Source: CAYGJN01 sp964350135 (GTDB taxonomy: Bacteria; Bdellovibrionota; Bacteriovoracia; Bacteriovoracales; Bacteriovoracaceae). From it: a stretch of DNA of 5,558 nt. Where the stretch lies: the NCBI GenBank assembly GCA_964350135.1, contig CAYGJN010000138.1:1-5558 (forward strand), in the 5' to 3' direction. Shown here in pieces: positions 1-5,558 of the stretch (position 1 is its first letter; each line of letters begins with the position of its first letter). The notes beneath the pieces were generated by a model. That model was not told where the DNA came from. It saw nothing but the letters and a program-made list of their open reading frames with translations, and did no database searches. The position numbers and the translations under genes are program-made.

Positions 1-796
1 TTTTTTCAACCATCTTAATGATCTCAAAAACAGAATACCCTTTGCCTGTTCCGAGATTATAAATGCCACTCTTTTTAGTTGTTTCTAATTTTTTAAGAGC
101 AAGAAAATGGGCATGAGCTAGATCTTCAACATGAACATAATCTCTTATGCATGAGCCGTCTTTCGTTTTATAAGAGTCTCCAAACACCTTGAGAACAAAA
201 CGATTATCAAGAGCGGCCCTAATCACAAGAGGAATAAGATGAGTTTCAGGCTCATGCATCTCACCTATTTCACTTTCAGCGTCAGCTCCTGCAGCATTAA
301 AATATCTTAAAATCACTGAGTTCATCTTTTCACTCAACTCCAAGAGTCTTTTTTCTACAACAAGTTTTGACTCTCCATAGGGGTTGATTGGATCTTGCAA
401 AGCATTTTCTGTGATAGGCATTTTCTCGGGGTTGCCATAAGTGGCACAAGTGCTTGAAAAAATAAAATTTTCAATATTCATCTCTAAGCAAGTATTAATC
501 AAATCAAAAGAGCCTTGAGTATTGTTTTGATAATAAAGTTGTGGGTTTTCCACAGATTCGCCCACATAAGCAAACGCTGCAAAATGAATAACAGATTTAA
601 TATCGTATTTTCTTATAGTTTTTTTAACTAAGCTCTTATCTGAAATACTTCCTTCAACTAAAGGTCCCCATTTTACAAGAGATTGAAAACCTCGAGAAAG
701 ATTATCTAAAGTAATAGGAATAATAGAGTTCTTTGAAAGAAGCTTGCATGTATGGGAGCCAATATAGCCGGCTCCACCAGTAACGAGAATATTCAC
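1..796 (-). CDS. galE: UDP-glucose 4-epimerase GalE (C-terminus cut by window edge)
   Basis: Cytoplasmic NAD-dependent enzyme that interconverts UDP-glucose and UDP-galactose, feeding galactose use and surface polysaccharide synthesis. 265 codons are visible; the family is usually about 325-340 residues, so the last fifth or so lies outside. It is an extended short-chain dehydrogenase. The NAD-binding glycine motif TGGAGYIG is at residues 6-13, the strand-end D31-N32 follows, and FAAFAYVGES spans 72-81. SSTCATYG lies at 114-121, with T116 at the place of the catalytic Ser/Thr. The catalytic pair is Y140 and K144 (YGESK). RYFNAAGA is at 164-171, the EPETHLIPL segment at 182-190, and CIRDYVHVEDLA at 216-227. 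The start is GTG at 796-794, chosen because it puts the Rossmann strand (NILVTGG) directly at the N-terminus; no ATG fits. It begins 3 bases after the stop of the small upstream gene and has no clear Shine-Dalgarno, which suggests translational coupling. Family assignment is firm; a related nucleotide-sugar epimerase is possible but less likely. Confidence 0.95.
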   Translation of the reverse strand, partial: MNILVTGGAGYIGSHTCKLLSKNSIIPITLDNLSRGFQSLVKWGPLVEGSISDKSLVKKTIRKYDIKSVIHFAAFAYVGESVENPQLYYQNNTQGSFDLINTCLEMNIENFIFSSTCATYGNPEKMPITENALQDPINPYGESKLVVEKRLLELSEKMNSVILRYFNAAGADAESEIGEMHEPETHLIPLVIRAALDNRFVLKVFGDSYKTKDGSCIRDYVHVEDLAHAHFLALKKLETTKKSGIYNLGTGKGYSVFEIIKMVEK

Positions 797-799
797 AAA

Positions 800-988
800 T
801 TATTTATCGTGGCGTTTTGGATCTTTAATATAGATGAACTTTTTAAGAACAATAAATGAGATCACAAGAATGACAATGACACCTACCGAAGGAAGAGTCA
901 TTTGGTCTCTGGCACCTTTAACAAGGCCGCCACCGTAATATTCCTGATTTAAATTTTCAGATTTAACTTTATTTGTATTTTCCATCAT
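800..988 (-). CDS. Small single-span membrane protein of the oxidase operon, unrecognised
   Basis: I do not recognise a family. The product is 62 residues from the first ATG or 61 from the second (985-983). The second is better placed, because an AGGA sits 6 bases before it but only 3 before the first. Residues 1-33 are polar and mixed in charge, with a YYGGG stretch at 17-21. One hydrophobic helix spans about 35-48, and the tail from 49 is strongly basic (KK, then K, KRHDK). By the positive-inside rule the tail should be cytoplasmic and the N-terminal part periplasmic. It starts 5 bases after the subunit IV stop and ends 3 bases before galE, so it is almost certainly translated with the oxidase genes. 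By position it could be a small accessory subunit or an assembly factor of the oxidase; this is inference from context only. That it is a real gene is supported by tight packing, a ribosome site and a sensible membrane topology. Confidence 0.7.
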   Translation of the reverse strand: MMENTNKVKSENLNQEYYGGGLVKGARDQMTLPSVGVIVILVISFIVLKKFIYIKDPKRHDK

Positions 989-991
989 AAT

Positions 992-995
992 TCCT
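992..995 (-). promoter_or_regulatory. Ribosome binding site (AGGA) that decides between two ATGs
   Basis: AGGA on the minus strand overlaps the TAG stop of subunit IV. It lies 3 bases before the ATG at 988 and 6 bases before the ATG at 985. The usual spacing favours the second ATG, giving a 61-residue product for the small membrane protein. Confidence 0.5.
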
Positions 996-1269
996 ATCGG
1001 TAAAGAGACTCAAGAACAACAACAAATGCATAAATAAAAGCAGCAATAGGTATCATAGCTATAAACTTTAACCACCCTCTCTCTTCATTTAAATGCATAA
1101 ACCACCACATAACCATGAATGCTTTAATAAGGGCCACAGCTGACAAGAGTGATCCCTTCACCATAGTTGTTGCATTCATATCCGGAATAAATAATTCAAT
1201 AAATGTAAAAAAGGCTAAGAGCCCAAAAATAATATAATAGGTTTTTTTATGACTTGTACCTTCGGCCAT
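994..1269 (-). CDS. Cytochrome c oxidase subunit IV, prokaryotic type
   Basis: Small integral membrane subunit of the heme-copper oxidase, of the prokaryotic COX4/CyoD/CtaF-like group. It has no redox cofactor; relatives help stabilise or assemble the core. The 91 residues hold three hydrophobic helices, about 11-29, 38-59 and 66-88. The second contains the characteristic VMWWFMHL followed by a charged NEERG loop (residues 53-65), which matches the family pattern of an aromatic-rich helix ending in FMHL. The usual length is about 90-110 residues, so it is full length. The start at 1269 has a perfect AAGGAG five bases upstream. It lies 9 bases after the SCO stop and ends in TAG, 5 bases before the next small gene. 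Family identification rests on topology, the FMHL motif and position in the operon; the symbol varies (coxD, ctaF), so none is given. Confidence 0.88.
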   Translation of the reverse strand: MAEGTSHKKTYYIIFGLLAFFTFIELFIPDMNATTMVKGSLLSAVALIKAFMVMWWFMHLNEERGWLKFIAMIPIAAFIYAFVVVLESLYR

Positions 1270-1274
1270 AATGA

Positions 1275-1280
1275 CTCCTT
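1275..1280 (-). promoter_or_regulatory. Strong Shine-Dalgarno (AAGGAG) for subunit IV
   Basis: AAGGAG on the minus strand, 5 bases before the ATG at 1269 and overlapping the TAA stop of the SCO frame at 1281-1279. It is the best ribosome site in the window. Subunit IV can therefore start independently even if ribosomes do not travel through the interrupted SCO gene. Confidence 0.8.
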
Positions 1281-1962
1281 AACTTTGTTGCTTTAAATAA
1301 TCAGATTCTCTATTAACTAAAAGTCCTATATCAATCATCATACGGTTGATTCCATCTTTATCACTAGAATAGAATCCTCTAATATTTCCTCTTGCATCCA
1401 CAAGAACAAGTTTTTCACTATGAGCAATATCATAAAGATCCAAGCTTCCATAAGCTTCTGGATCTCCCATAACCATTTTAAATCCACCAATAACAGTTTC
1501 TTCTAATTTCTTTTTATCACCTGTAACAAAATTCCAAATAAATGGATTAGCTCCATACTCATTAGATTTTTTCTTTAACTGCTCTGGAGTATCTGTCTCT
1601 GGGTCGACTGTAAAACTAACAATTCCAATATTTGTACCAAGACCTCTTACTCTATGCTGAATTTTCCCCATCTCTTCCATCAGTCGCGGACATACGGAAG
1701 GACATGATGTGAAAAAGAAATTTGCTATATATACTTTTCCCTTAAGATCATTTGATCCAAAAGGTTTTCCATGTTGATTTATTAAGTTGAAATCAGGAAC
1801 CTTGTAAAGAATAGGAAGTGGATCTGGAAGTTCTCTATTAATAGATTTTATAAGTGGGTAACCAAAAAAGAACCCACAAAAAAGAATCCAAAAGACTTTG
1901 CTTGTTGCTTATCTTTTAAACCAACGAGCAATATCATAAGAAGCTGGTTGCACTTGTTCCAT
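1279..1962 (-). CDS. SCO1/SenC family copper chaperone, frame interrupted by in-frame TAA at codon 18
   Basis: Membrane-anchored periplasmic thioredoxin-fold protein that helps assemble the CuA centre of oxidase subunit II, by delivering copper or reducing its cysteines. Read from the ATG at 1962, the frame gives 17 codons, then TAA (1911-1909). It then continues unbroken to the TAA at 1281-1279, a total span of 227 codons plus stop, normal for the family. Features past the stop are intact: a membrane helix at about 22-38, VPDFNLINQHG (55-65 region), the copper-binding CPSVCP with C87 and C91, a DPETD loop at 120-124, and the third copper ligand H181 in AHSEKLVLVD. No in-frame ATG, GTG or TTG exists between the TAA and the ATG at 1680, which lies after both cysteines. 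A product begun at 1680 would therefore be useless. The ATG at 1962 lies 3 bases after the cytochrome stop, without a clear Shine-Dalgarno. One base change (CAA to TAA) would explain the break. Family is sure; whether it is functional is not. Confidence 0.88.
1909..1911 (-). other. In-frame TAA interrupting the SCO gene
   Basis: The codon order around it is Trp-Phe-Lys-Arg-TAA-Ala-Thr-Ser-Lys, just before the membrane helix. Reading is in the same frame on both sides, so a substitution (for instance Gln CAA to TAA) explains it more simply than an insertion or deletion. The base after the stop is G, which is not the usual leaky context. Confidence 0.9.
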
Positions 1963-1965
1963 CTT

Positions 1966-2880
1966 TTACTGACTCGCTAATTTTTCCATCAATTCTTTAC
2001 GTTTTTCTGGATTCTCTCTCATATCCATTAAGTATCTTACATAATGAGCTGTTGCCCAAATATCGTTATCTTCTAAAACTTCATGCCAGCTTGCCATTGC
2101 TGTACCACCAACTCCTGCCTTAAGCCTTAAAAAAAGCTCTGGAACTGTTGTAGCAGACCTAACTGGGTGCCATGTAAAATCAGGCGGGAGATACTTTGTC
2201 GTTCTCTCCGCGCCATCGACAAGGTATTCAGAATCTTGCATTTTGAGAAGATAAAAATCTTCTTCTACTTCTGAACGATTAATTGCTGAACCGTTAATCT
2301 TTTTATTTAAATTACTATACTCATCATAGGTTACATAAGCTCTGTGGCATGACTGGCAATTAGCCTCAATATGATAAACTTCTCTCCCTCTAGCGATTGC
2401 GGAGTTTTTATGGGCCAGACCATAAGGATCTTTTGTAAGCTTCATCACTTGCCCAAGCTCTTTGTCAGTTCCTTCCCACACTTTTGGTGCAAAGGTTTTA
2501 ATATATTGAACTGCTGCCATAATAGAGCCTTTTTCAAGATCCCATGGAAGCATAGCTGATCCGTGAAGACCGCCTTTTACAATTCTATAAAGGTCATCGT
2601 CTGTTGGAAGTCCACCAGCAACAACATTACCGAACTTGAATAGACCTTGTTTAAAATTCCTTGGAGGAGGAACAAGACCTTTGGCCGCAGGCCCATTTCC
2701 ACCGCCATCCATGCCATGACATGCAAAACAGTTTTCAATATAAATTCTTTTACCAAGATTAAGTTGGCTAGCACTTACTGTTACCCCGCCGGCAAAAGTC
2801 TTGGATTCTCTAAAGTCACTTGAGTCGCAACCTGTAAGAATTAAAAGAGATAATAATAAAATAAAACTTAAGACCTTCAT
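1966..2880 (-). CDS. Diheme cytochrome c lipoprotein, probable electron donor to the oxidase
   Basis: Periplasmic electron carrier with two covalently bound c-type hemes, anchored by lipid. Residues 1-18 form a lipoprotein signal with lipobox LTGC (C18), followed by D19, which in enteric bacteria favours inner-membrane retention. Domain 1 (about 38-130) has CFACH at 51-55 and the likely axial Met at M110 in GSAMLPW. Domain 2 (about 163-285) has CQSCH at 175-179 and M262 in GTAMASW. The two domains look like diverged copies: each has a PPP/LPPDF-type segment and a GxAM-W ligand loop. Domain 2 carries about 28 extra residues between heme and Met, in a polar, acidic stretch near 185-225. The C-terminus is charged. 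The start at 2880 has AAAGGG 9 bases upstream. The gene sits 13 bases after coxC and 3 before SCO, so it belongs to the oxidase operon. Its role as donor to CuA is inferred from position. The heme count is seen directly. Confidence 0.9.
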   Translation of the reverse strand: MKVLSFILLLSLLILTGCDSSDFRESKTFAGGVTVSASQLNLGKRIYIENCFACHGMDGGGNGPAAKGLVPPPRNFKQGLFKFGNVVAGGLPTDDDLYRIVKGGLHGSAMLPWDLEKGSIMAAVQYIKTFAPKVWEGTDKELGQVMKLTKDPYGLAHKNSAIARGREVYHIEANCQSCHRAYVTYDEYSNLNKKINGSAINRSEVEEDFYLLKMQDSEYLVDGAERTTKYLPPDFTWHPVRSATTVPELFLRLKAGVGGTAMASWHEVLEDNDIWATAHYVRYLMDMRENPEKRKELMEKLASQ

Positions 2881-2889
2881 AAGCCCTTA

Positions 2890-2895
2890 CCCTTT
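2890..2895 (-). promoter_or_regulatory. Ribosome binding site (AAAGGG) for the diheme cytochrome
   Basis: AAAGGG on the minus strand lies 9 bases before the ATG at 2880 and overlaps the coxC stop. A second AAGGG at 2884-2888 is only 3 bases from the ATG, so the upstream copy is the better candidate. Confidence 0.55.
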
Positions 2896-3445
2896 ATAAT
2901 ATAAAAAGTGTCAGATAGAGGATAAACCATATTATCCCTAAAAAATGCCAGAACTTACCGACATTTCTAATCCAAAGTACTGAACACTTTAATTTTTCGA
3001 AACGAATTAATAACCAACCTAAAAATCCCAGAGCACCTACAATATGAGCTGCATGTACCCAAGTAAACGCATATAAAAGTGATGGAAAAATACCATCTTG
3101 AACATAAAAGCCTGATGCTTTAAGCGAGTTCCAAAAAGCAAACTGACTGGCCATAAAGCCAAGGCCACATAGAAAACTAACCCAAAGAAATAGCTTTGAA
3201 CCTTTCTTTTCAAAGAAAATATAACTCAAACTACTTAATGTAATAATTGCTGTTGAAAGAGCAGGCTGAAAACTATCTGGCTTACTCATACCCATTGGTG
3301 GCCATGCAGGAGCATTAAGACGAAAAACAGCGTAACCCATAAGCATAGAAGCAAAAAGCATTGAAAATGAAATAAGAGCCACACTCATCGCGACAGACGA
3401 TGTAATCTCTTGGCCTTCATTTATGTTTAAAGTCGTACTACTCAT
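2894..3445 (-). CDS. coxC: Cytochrome c oxidase subunit III, short five-helix form
   Basis: Integral membrane subunit of the aa3-type oxidase; it has no metal centre and is thought to stabilise the core and proton uptake. The 183 residues lack the first two helices of the seven-helix form. They hold five helices, about 18-42, 61-78, 84-106, 121-147 and 163-183. Recognisable parts are the WPP turn after the first helix (48-50), FTWVHAAHIVGAL at 127-139 with H131 and H134, and FWHFLGIIW at 165-173. Where many relatives have a membrane glutamate in the first of these helices (SEVMFF), this protein has F27-S28-M29. The usual WHF-x-D has G170 instead of an acid. The ATG at 3445 overlaps the last base of the coxA stop (TAATG). 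The nearest GGAG is 17 bases away, too far, so translation is probably coupled to coxA. Identification is firm from motifs and position. Confidence 0.94.
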   Translation of the reverse strand: MSSTTLNINEGQEITSSVAMSVALISFSMLFASMLMGYAVFRLNAPAWPPMGMSKPDSFQPALSTAIITLSSLSYIFFEKKGSKLFLWVSFLCGLGFMASQFAFWNSLKASGFYVQDGIFPSLLYAFTWVHAAHIVGALGFLGWLLIRFEKLKCSVLWIRNVGKFWHFLGIIWFILYLTLFIL

Positions 3446-5175
3446 TATACTGTTACCAATTTCTCCGTCTGATACTGAAAGTCTTTATCACCACTAAGAG
3501 CAGGATTGCCTAGCTCGTGTGGTCCACACTGAACAACAGGAATTGTATCAAAATTATGTACTGGTGTAGGAGATGGAACTGTCCACTCAAGAGTTCCTAC
3601 ATTCCATGGGTTATTTCCAGCTTCCTTACCATATTTAAATGTCCACCAAATATTAATAAGAAAAAAGAACTGGCTAGCACCCATTAAAAGTGCACAAATA
3701 GTTGTAAATGTATTTAAAGGCACAAGTTTTTCCATAAAGTCATAAACAAATGGGTTGTAAAGACGTCTATGCATTCCACCATAACCAATCAGAAGCATTC
3801 CAGTGAAAACACCATTAAGACCAATCATTGTTCCCCAAAAATGAAGCTTAGCGAGTTTCTCGTTCATTAATGTGCCAAACATTTTTGGCCACCAAAAATA
3901 AACTGCACCGAAACCACCGAGAAGAACTGAGGCTGCCATTGTGTAATGAAAATGTCCTACAACAAAGTATGTATCATGGAGAAATAAATCCGTAGTCACT
4001 GTTCCAAGGTATAACCCTGTTAAACCACCTAAACCAAAAACAAAAACAACTCCTAAAGCAAAAAGCATTGGTGAATCAAAGCGAATTGATCCTTTCCAAA
4101 TTGTCCCAAGCCAATTGGCAAAGAAAACCGCAGAAGGAATCGAGATGGTCATTGTTAATGTCATAAATGACTGAGTTAAAAGAGGACTCATTTGAGTCGT
4201 AAACATATGGTGTCCATAAACAAGCGTTGAAAGAATTGCAATTGCAGTCATCGATAATGCTGTTGCCTTGTATCCAAAAGCTGGTTTACGAGCAAAATAA
4301 GATAGATGGTCAGACACAATTCCCCACGCTGGAAGAATAAGAATATAAACTTCAGGGTGACCAAAAATCCAAAATACATGTTGGAATAAAATTGGATCCC
4401 CTCGTCCGCTAGTTGCAGCTGCACCAGCAAGAAAGAATGTAGTTCCAAAAACACGGTCAAAGATAAGGAGTAAAACACCAGCACCAAGTACAGGAACAAA
4501 AATTGCGTTAAGAACTGCTGTTAAAAATAATCCCCAAGTCGCAAGCGGCATATCAAACCACCCCATACCAGGAGCTCTCAATACAATTACTGTTGTTATA
4601 TAGTTAACCGCACCCATCGTTGAAGACACACCTAAAGAGAAGATGGCCATACACCAAAGGGTTTGTCCGACGCCTGGAGAGCCTATCAAAGTTGAAAGAG
4701 TTGGATAAGATGTCCAACCACCTGCAGCTGCACCTAAAGGTGTTACAAGTCCTGCAAGAACAAAAACCCCTGAAAGAGCTGCAAACCAAAAAGAAAGCAT
4801 ATTCAATGTAGGAAAACACATATCCCGCGCACCAATTTGCAACGGAATAAGCAAATTGCCAAAACACCCAATAAGAAGAGGTGTAATAGCATAAAAAATC
4901 ATAATCGTTCCATGCATAGTAAAAAGCATGGCATAAGTGTCAGGAGGAACCACTCCAGCATTATGAGGAAACATTAAATGACCAAGAACTGGAAACGCTT
5001 GTCCTGGGTAAGCAAGTGTCCATCTGATCATAAGGGCCATCATTCCCCCTACTCCTAGAAAGAAAATTGAATACCAAAGAAATTGTTTTGCAATTACTTT
5101 ATGATCAAATGAAAAAACATATTTTGAAATAAATGTTGTTGGTGGATCATGTGGGTGCTGTTCAAACATTGCCAT
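3445..5175 (-). CDS. coxA: Cytochrome c oxidase subunit I, aa3-type
   Basis: Catalytic membrane subunit: accepts electrons from CuA, reduces oxygen to water at the heme a3-CuB centre and pumps protons. It is 576 residues, complete. Low-spin heme ligands are H88 (TMHGT) and H410. The CuB ligands are H273, H322 and H323 (YGHHMF), and Y277 of HPEVY is the expected partner crosslinked to H273. The heme a3 ligand is H408 in VVGHFHYT. D-channel residues are all present: D118, N107, N125 and E275. In the K-channel region S288 and T341 are present, but the lysine position is F351 (sequence IPSAVFFANW, 346-355). The ATG at 5175 is preferred over the second ATG at 5169, because GGGAG lies 9 bases before it. 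That Shine-Dalgarno is formed by the last codons of coxB. The gene follows coxB after 6 bases and overlaps coxC by 1. Family assignment is certain. Confidence 0.98.
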   Translation of the reverse strand: MAMFEQHPHDPPTTFISKYVFSFDHKVIAKQFLWYSIFFLGVGGMMALMIRWTLAYPGQAFPVLGHLMFPHNAGVVPPDTYAMLFTMHGTIMIFYAITPLLIGCFGNLLIPLQIGARDMCFPTLNMLSFWFAALSGVFVLAGLVTPLGAAAGGWTSYPTLSTLIGSPGVGQTLWCMAIFSLGVSSTMGAVNYITTVIVLRAPGMGWFDMPLATWGLFLTAVLNAIFVPVLGAGVLLLIFDRVFGTTFFLAGAAATSGRGDPILFQHVFWIFGHPEVYILILPAWGIVSDHLSYFARKPAFGYKATALSMTAIAILSTLVYGHHMFTTQMSPLLTQSFMTLTMTISIPSAVFFANWLGTIWKGSIRFDSPMLFALGVVFVFGLGGLTGLYLGTVTTDLFLHDTYFVVGHFHYTMAASVLLGGFGAVYFWWPKMFGTLMNEKLAKLHFWGTMIGLNGVFTGMLLIGYGGMHRRLYNPFVYDFMEKLVPLNTFTTICALLMGASQFFFLINIWWTFKYGKEAGNNPWNVGTLEWTVPSPTPVHNFDTIPVVQCGPHELGNPALSGDKDFQYQTEKLVTV

Positions 5176-5181
5176 GACTAA

Positions 5182-5558
5182 TTACTCCCATTTCCATCCC
5201 CAGAATAAATCTGGGTTTTCTTCATCGTTAGCAGCAACTGCAATCTGTCTTGCTTCGGTCTGCCAAGCTTCGAAATCTTGTTCTGTAAGCACTGTTAATT
5301 TTGCTTGCATTCTATAGTGATAAGTTCCACACATCTCTGCACAAGCAATATCATAAGTTCCCATTGCATCGTCTTTAGTTTGGACCCACATACGAGAAAC
5401 CCTTCCAGGCATCGCATCTACTTTCACTCTCATATTTGGAAAATAAAGAGAATGAATGACATCTTTAGCAGTTAACTGAAATAAAACTTTTCTACCTGCT
5501 GGGATACGTAGGTCATTAACAGTCATTACATCATCGATTGTGTTAAACTGTCCGTCAG
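5182..5558 (-). CDS. coxB: Cytochrome c oxidase subunit II, CuA domain (N-terminus cut by window edge)
   Basis: Periplasmic CuA domain of the oxidase subunit that takes electrons from cytochrome c. The frame is open to the right edge, so the visible 124 residues are the C-terminal part. The two membrane helices expected before it lie outside. Numbering from the first full visible codon, the CuA ligands are H35 (DVIHSLYFP) and the cluster C72, E74, C76, H80 and M83, in CAEMCGTYHYRM. RVKVDAMPGR at 43-52 is also typical. The protein ends shortly after the copper domain in NPDLFWGWKWE, with no fused cytochrome c domain, so this is not a caa3-type subunit II. An ATG at 5526 lies inside the conserved domain and is not the true start. 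The last two codons (TGG GAG) supply the ribosome site for coxA, 6 bases on. Complete CuA ligands mean the enzyme needs copper insertion, fitting the SCO gene downstream. Confidence 0.97.
   Translation of the reverse strand, partial: DGQFNTIDDVMTVNDLRIPAGRKVLFQLTAKDVIHSLYFPNMRVKVDAMPGRVSRMWVQTKDDAMGTYDIACAEMCGTYHYRMQAKLTVLTEQDFEAWQTEARQIAVAANDEENPDLFWGWKWE
5185..5189 (-). promoter_or_regulatory. Shine-Dalgarno (GGGAG) for coxA inside the coxB end
   Basis: GGGAG on the minus strand is formed by the final Trp and Glu codons of coxB, 9 bases before the ATG at 5175 and 15 before the second ATG at 5169. It supports the first start and ties coxA translation to coxB. Confidence 0.7.

Noticed and set aside
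1279..1680. A 133-residue protein starting at the ATG at 1680 as the SCO gene product
   Set aside because: The conserved SCO sequence continues upstream in the same frame, including the CPSVCP copper motif and membrane anchor. A start at 1680 would remove both cysteines.
1909..1911. Alternative genetic code in which TAA is a sense codon
   Set aside because: TAA ends coxB, coxA, coxC, the cytochrome, SCO and the small membrane protein at the expected places, and no other gene in the window has an internal TAA.
2371..2559. Plus-strand open frame of 62 codons
   Set aside because: It lies wholly antisense to the diheme cytochrome gene and its product has no coherent features; a shadow of the real gene.
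2577..2774. Minus-strand open frame of 65 codons overlapping the cytochrome
   Set aside because: It is in another frame within the first heme domain, with no ribosome site or family features; also true of the other-frame readings at 4248-4499 and 4604-4867 in coxA.
4620..4811. Plus-strand open frame of 63 codons
   Set aside because: It lies antisense to a conserved part of coxA; its Lys/Leu-rich content reflects the complement of membrane-helix codons.
5182..5526. A 114-residue protein starting at the ATG at 5526
   Set aside because: That ATG is inside the CuA domain; the frame stays open to the window edge and subunit II needs its N-terminal membrane helices.
1..5558. Search for CRISPR repeats, insertion sequence ends, tRNA or rRNA genes, terminators and promoters
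   Set aside because: Conserved protein genes fill the window with gaps of at most 13 bases. I saw no repeat array, inverted terminal repeats, RNA gene or hairpin followed by a T-run between genes.

Overview
The window is a compact, co-directional block of eight genes, all on the minus strand and read right to left. It is the downstream part of an aa3-type (heme-copper) cytochrome c oxidase operon followed by a sugar epimerase gene. In transcription order it holds: the CuA-bearing end of subunit II (coxB, cut by the right edge), subunit I (coxA), a short five-helix subunit III (coxC), a diheme cytochrome c lipoprotein, an SCO1/SenC-type copper chaperone, a small subunit IV, an unrecognised 61-62 residue single-span membrane protein, and galE (UDP-glucose 4-epimerase, cut by the left edge). 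Spacing runs from a 1-base overlap to 13 bases. There is no intergenic region large enough for a promoter or terminator, and nothing of note on the plus strand.

The DNA is AT-rich. The cytochrome has a lipobox signal peptide and the CuA and heme domains face the periplasm, so the source is an aerobic Gram-negative bacterium. The compact oxidase with short subunit III, SCO and an extra lipoprotein cytochrome would fit a low-GC member of the former Deltaproteobacteria, for example a Bdellovibrio/Bacteriovorax relative. That placement is an impression from gene style, not a proof.

How the genes work together: the lipoprotein cytochrome c probably passes electrons to CuA in subunit II. They then go to heme a and the heme a3-CuB centre in subunit I, where oxygen is reduced to water and protons are pumped. 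Subunits III and IV support the core. SCO delivers copper to, or keeps reduced, the CuA cysteines. The small membrane protein may be an accessory subunit or assembly factor. galE has no obvious functional link and appears to be carried at the end of the transcription unit.

The most notable points are: (1) the SCO frame is complete and conserved but interrupted by an in-frame TAA at codon 18, with no ATG, GTG or TTG start between that stop and the copper-binding cysteines; (2) subunit I keeps all metal ligands and the D-channel residues but has Phe351 where the K-channel lysine normally sits; (3) subunit III lacks the usual membrane glutamate. I found no evidence of a mobile element, CRISPR array, RNA gene or an unknown multigene system.
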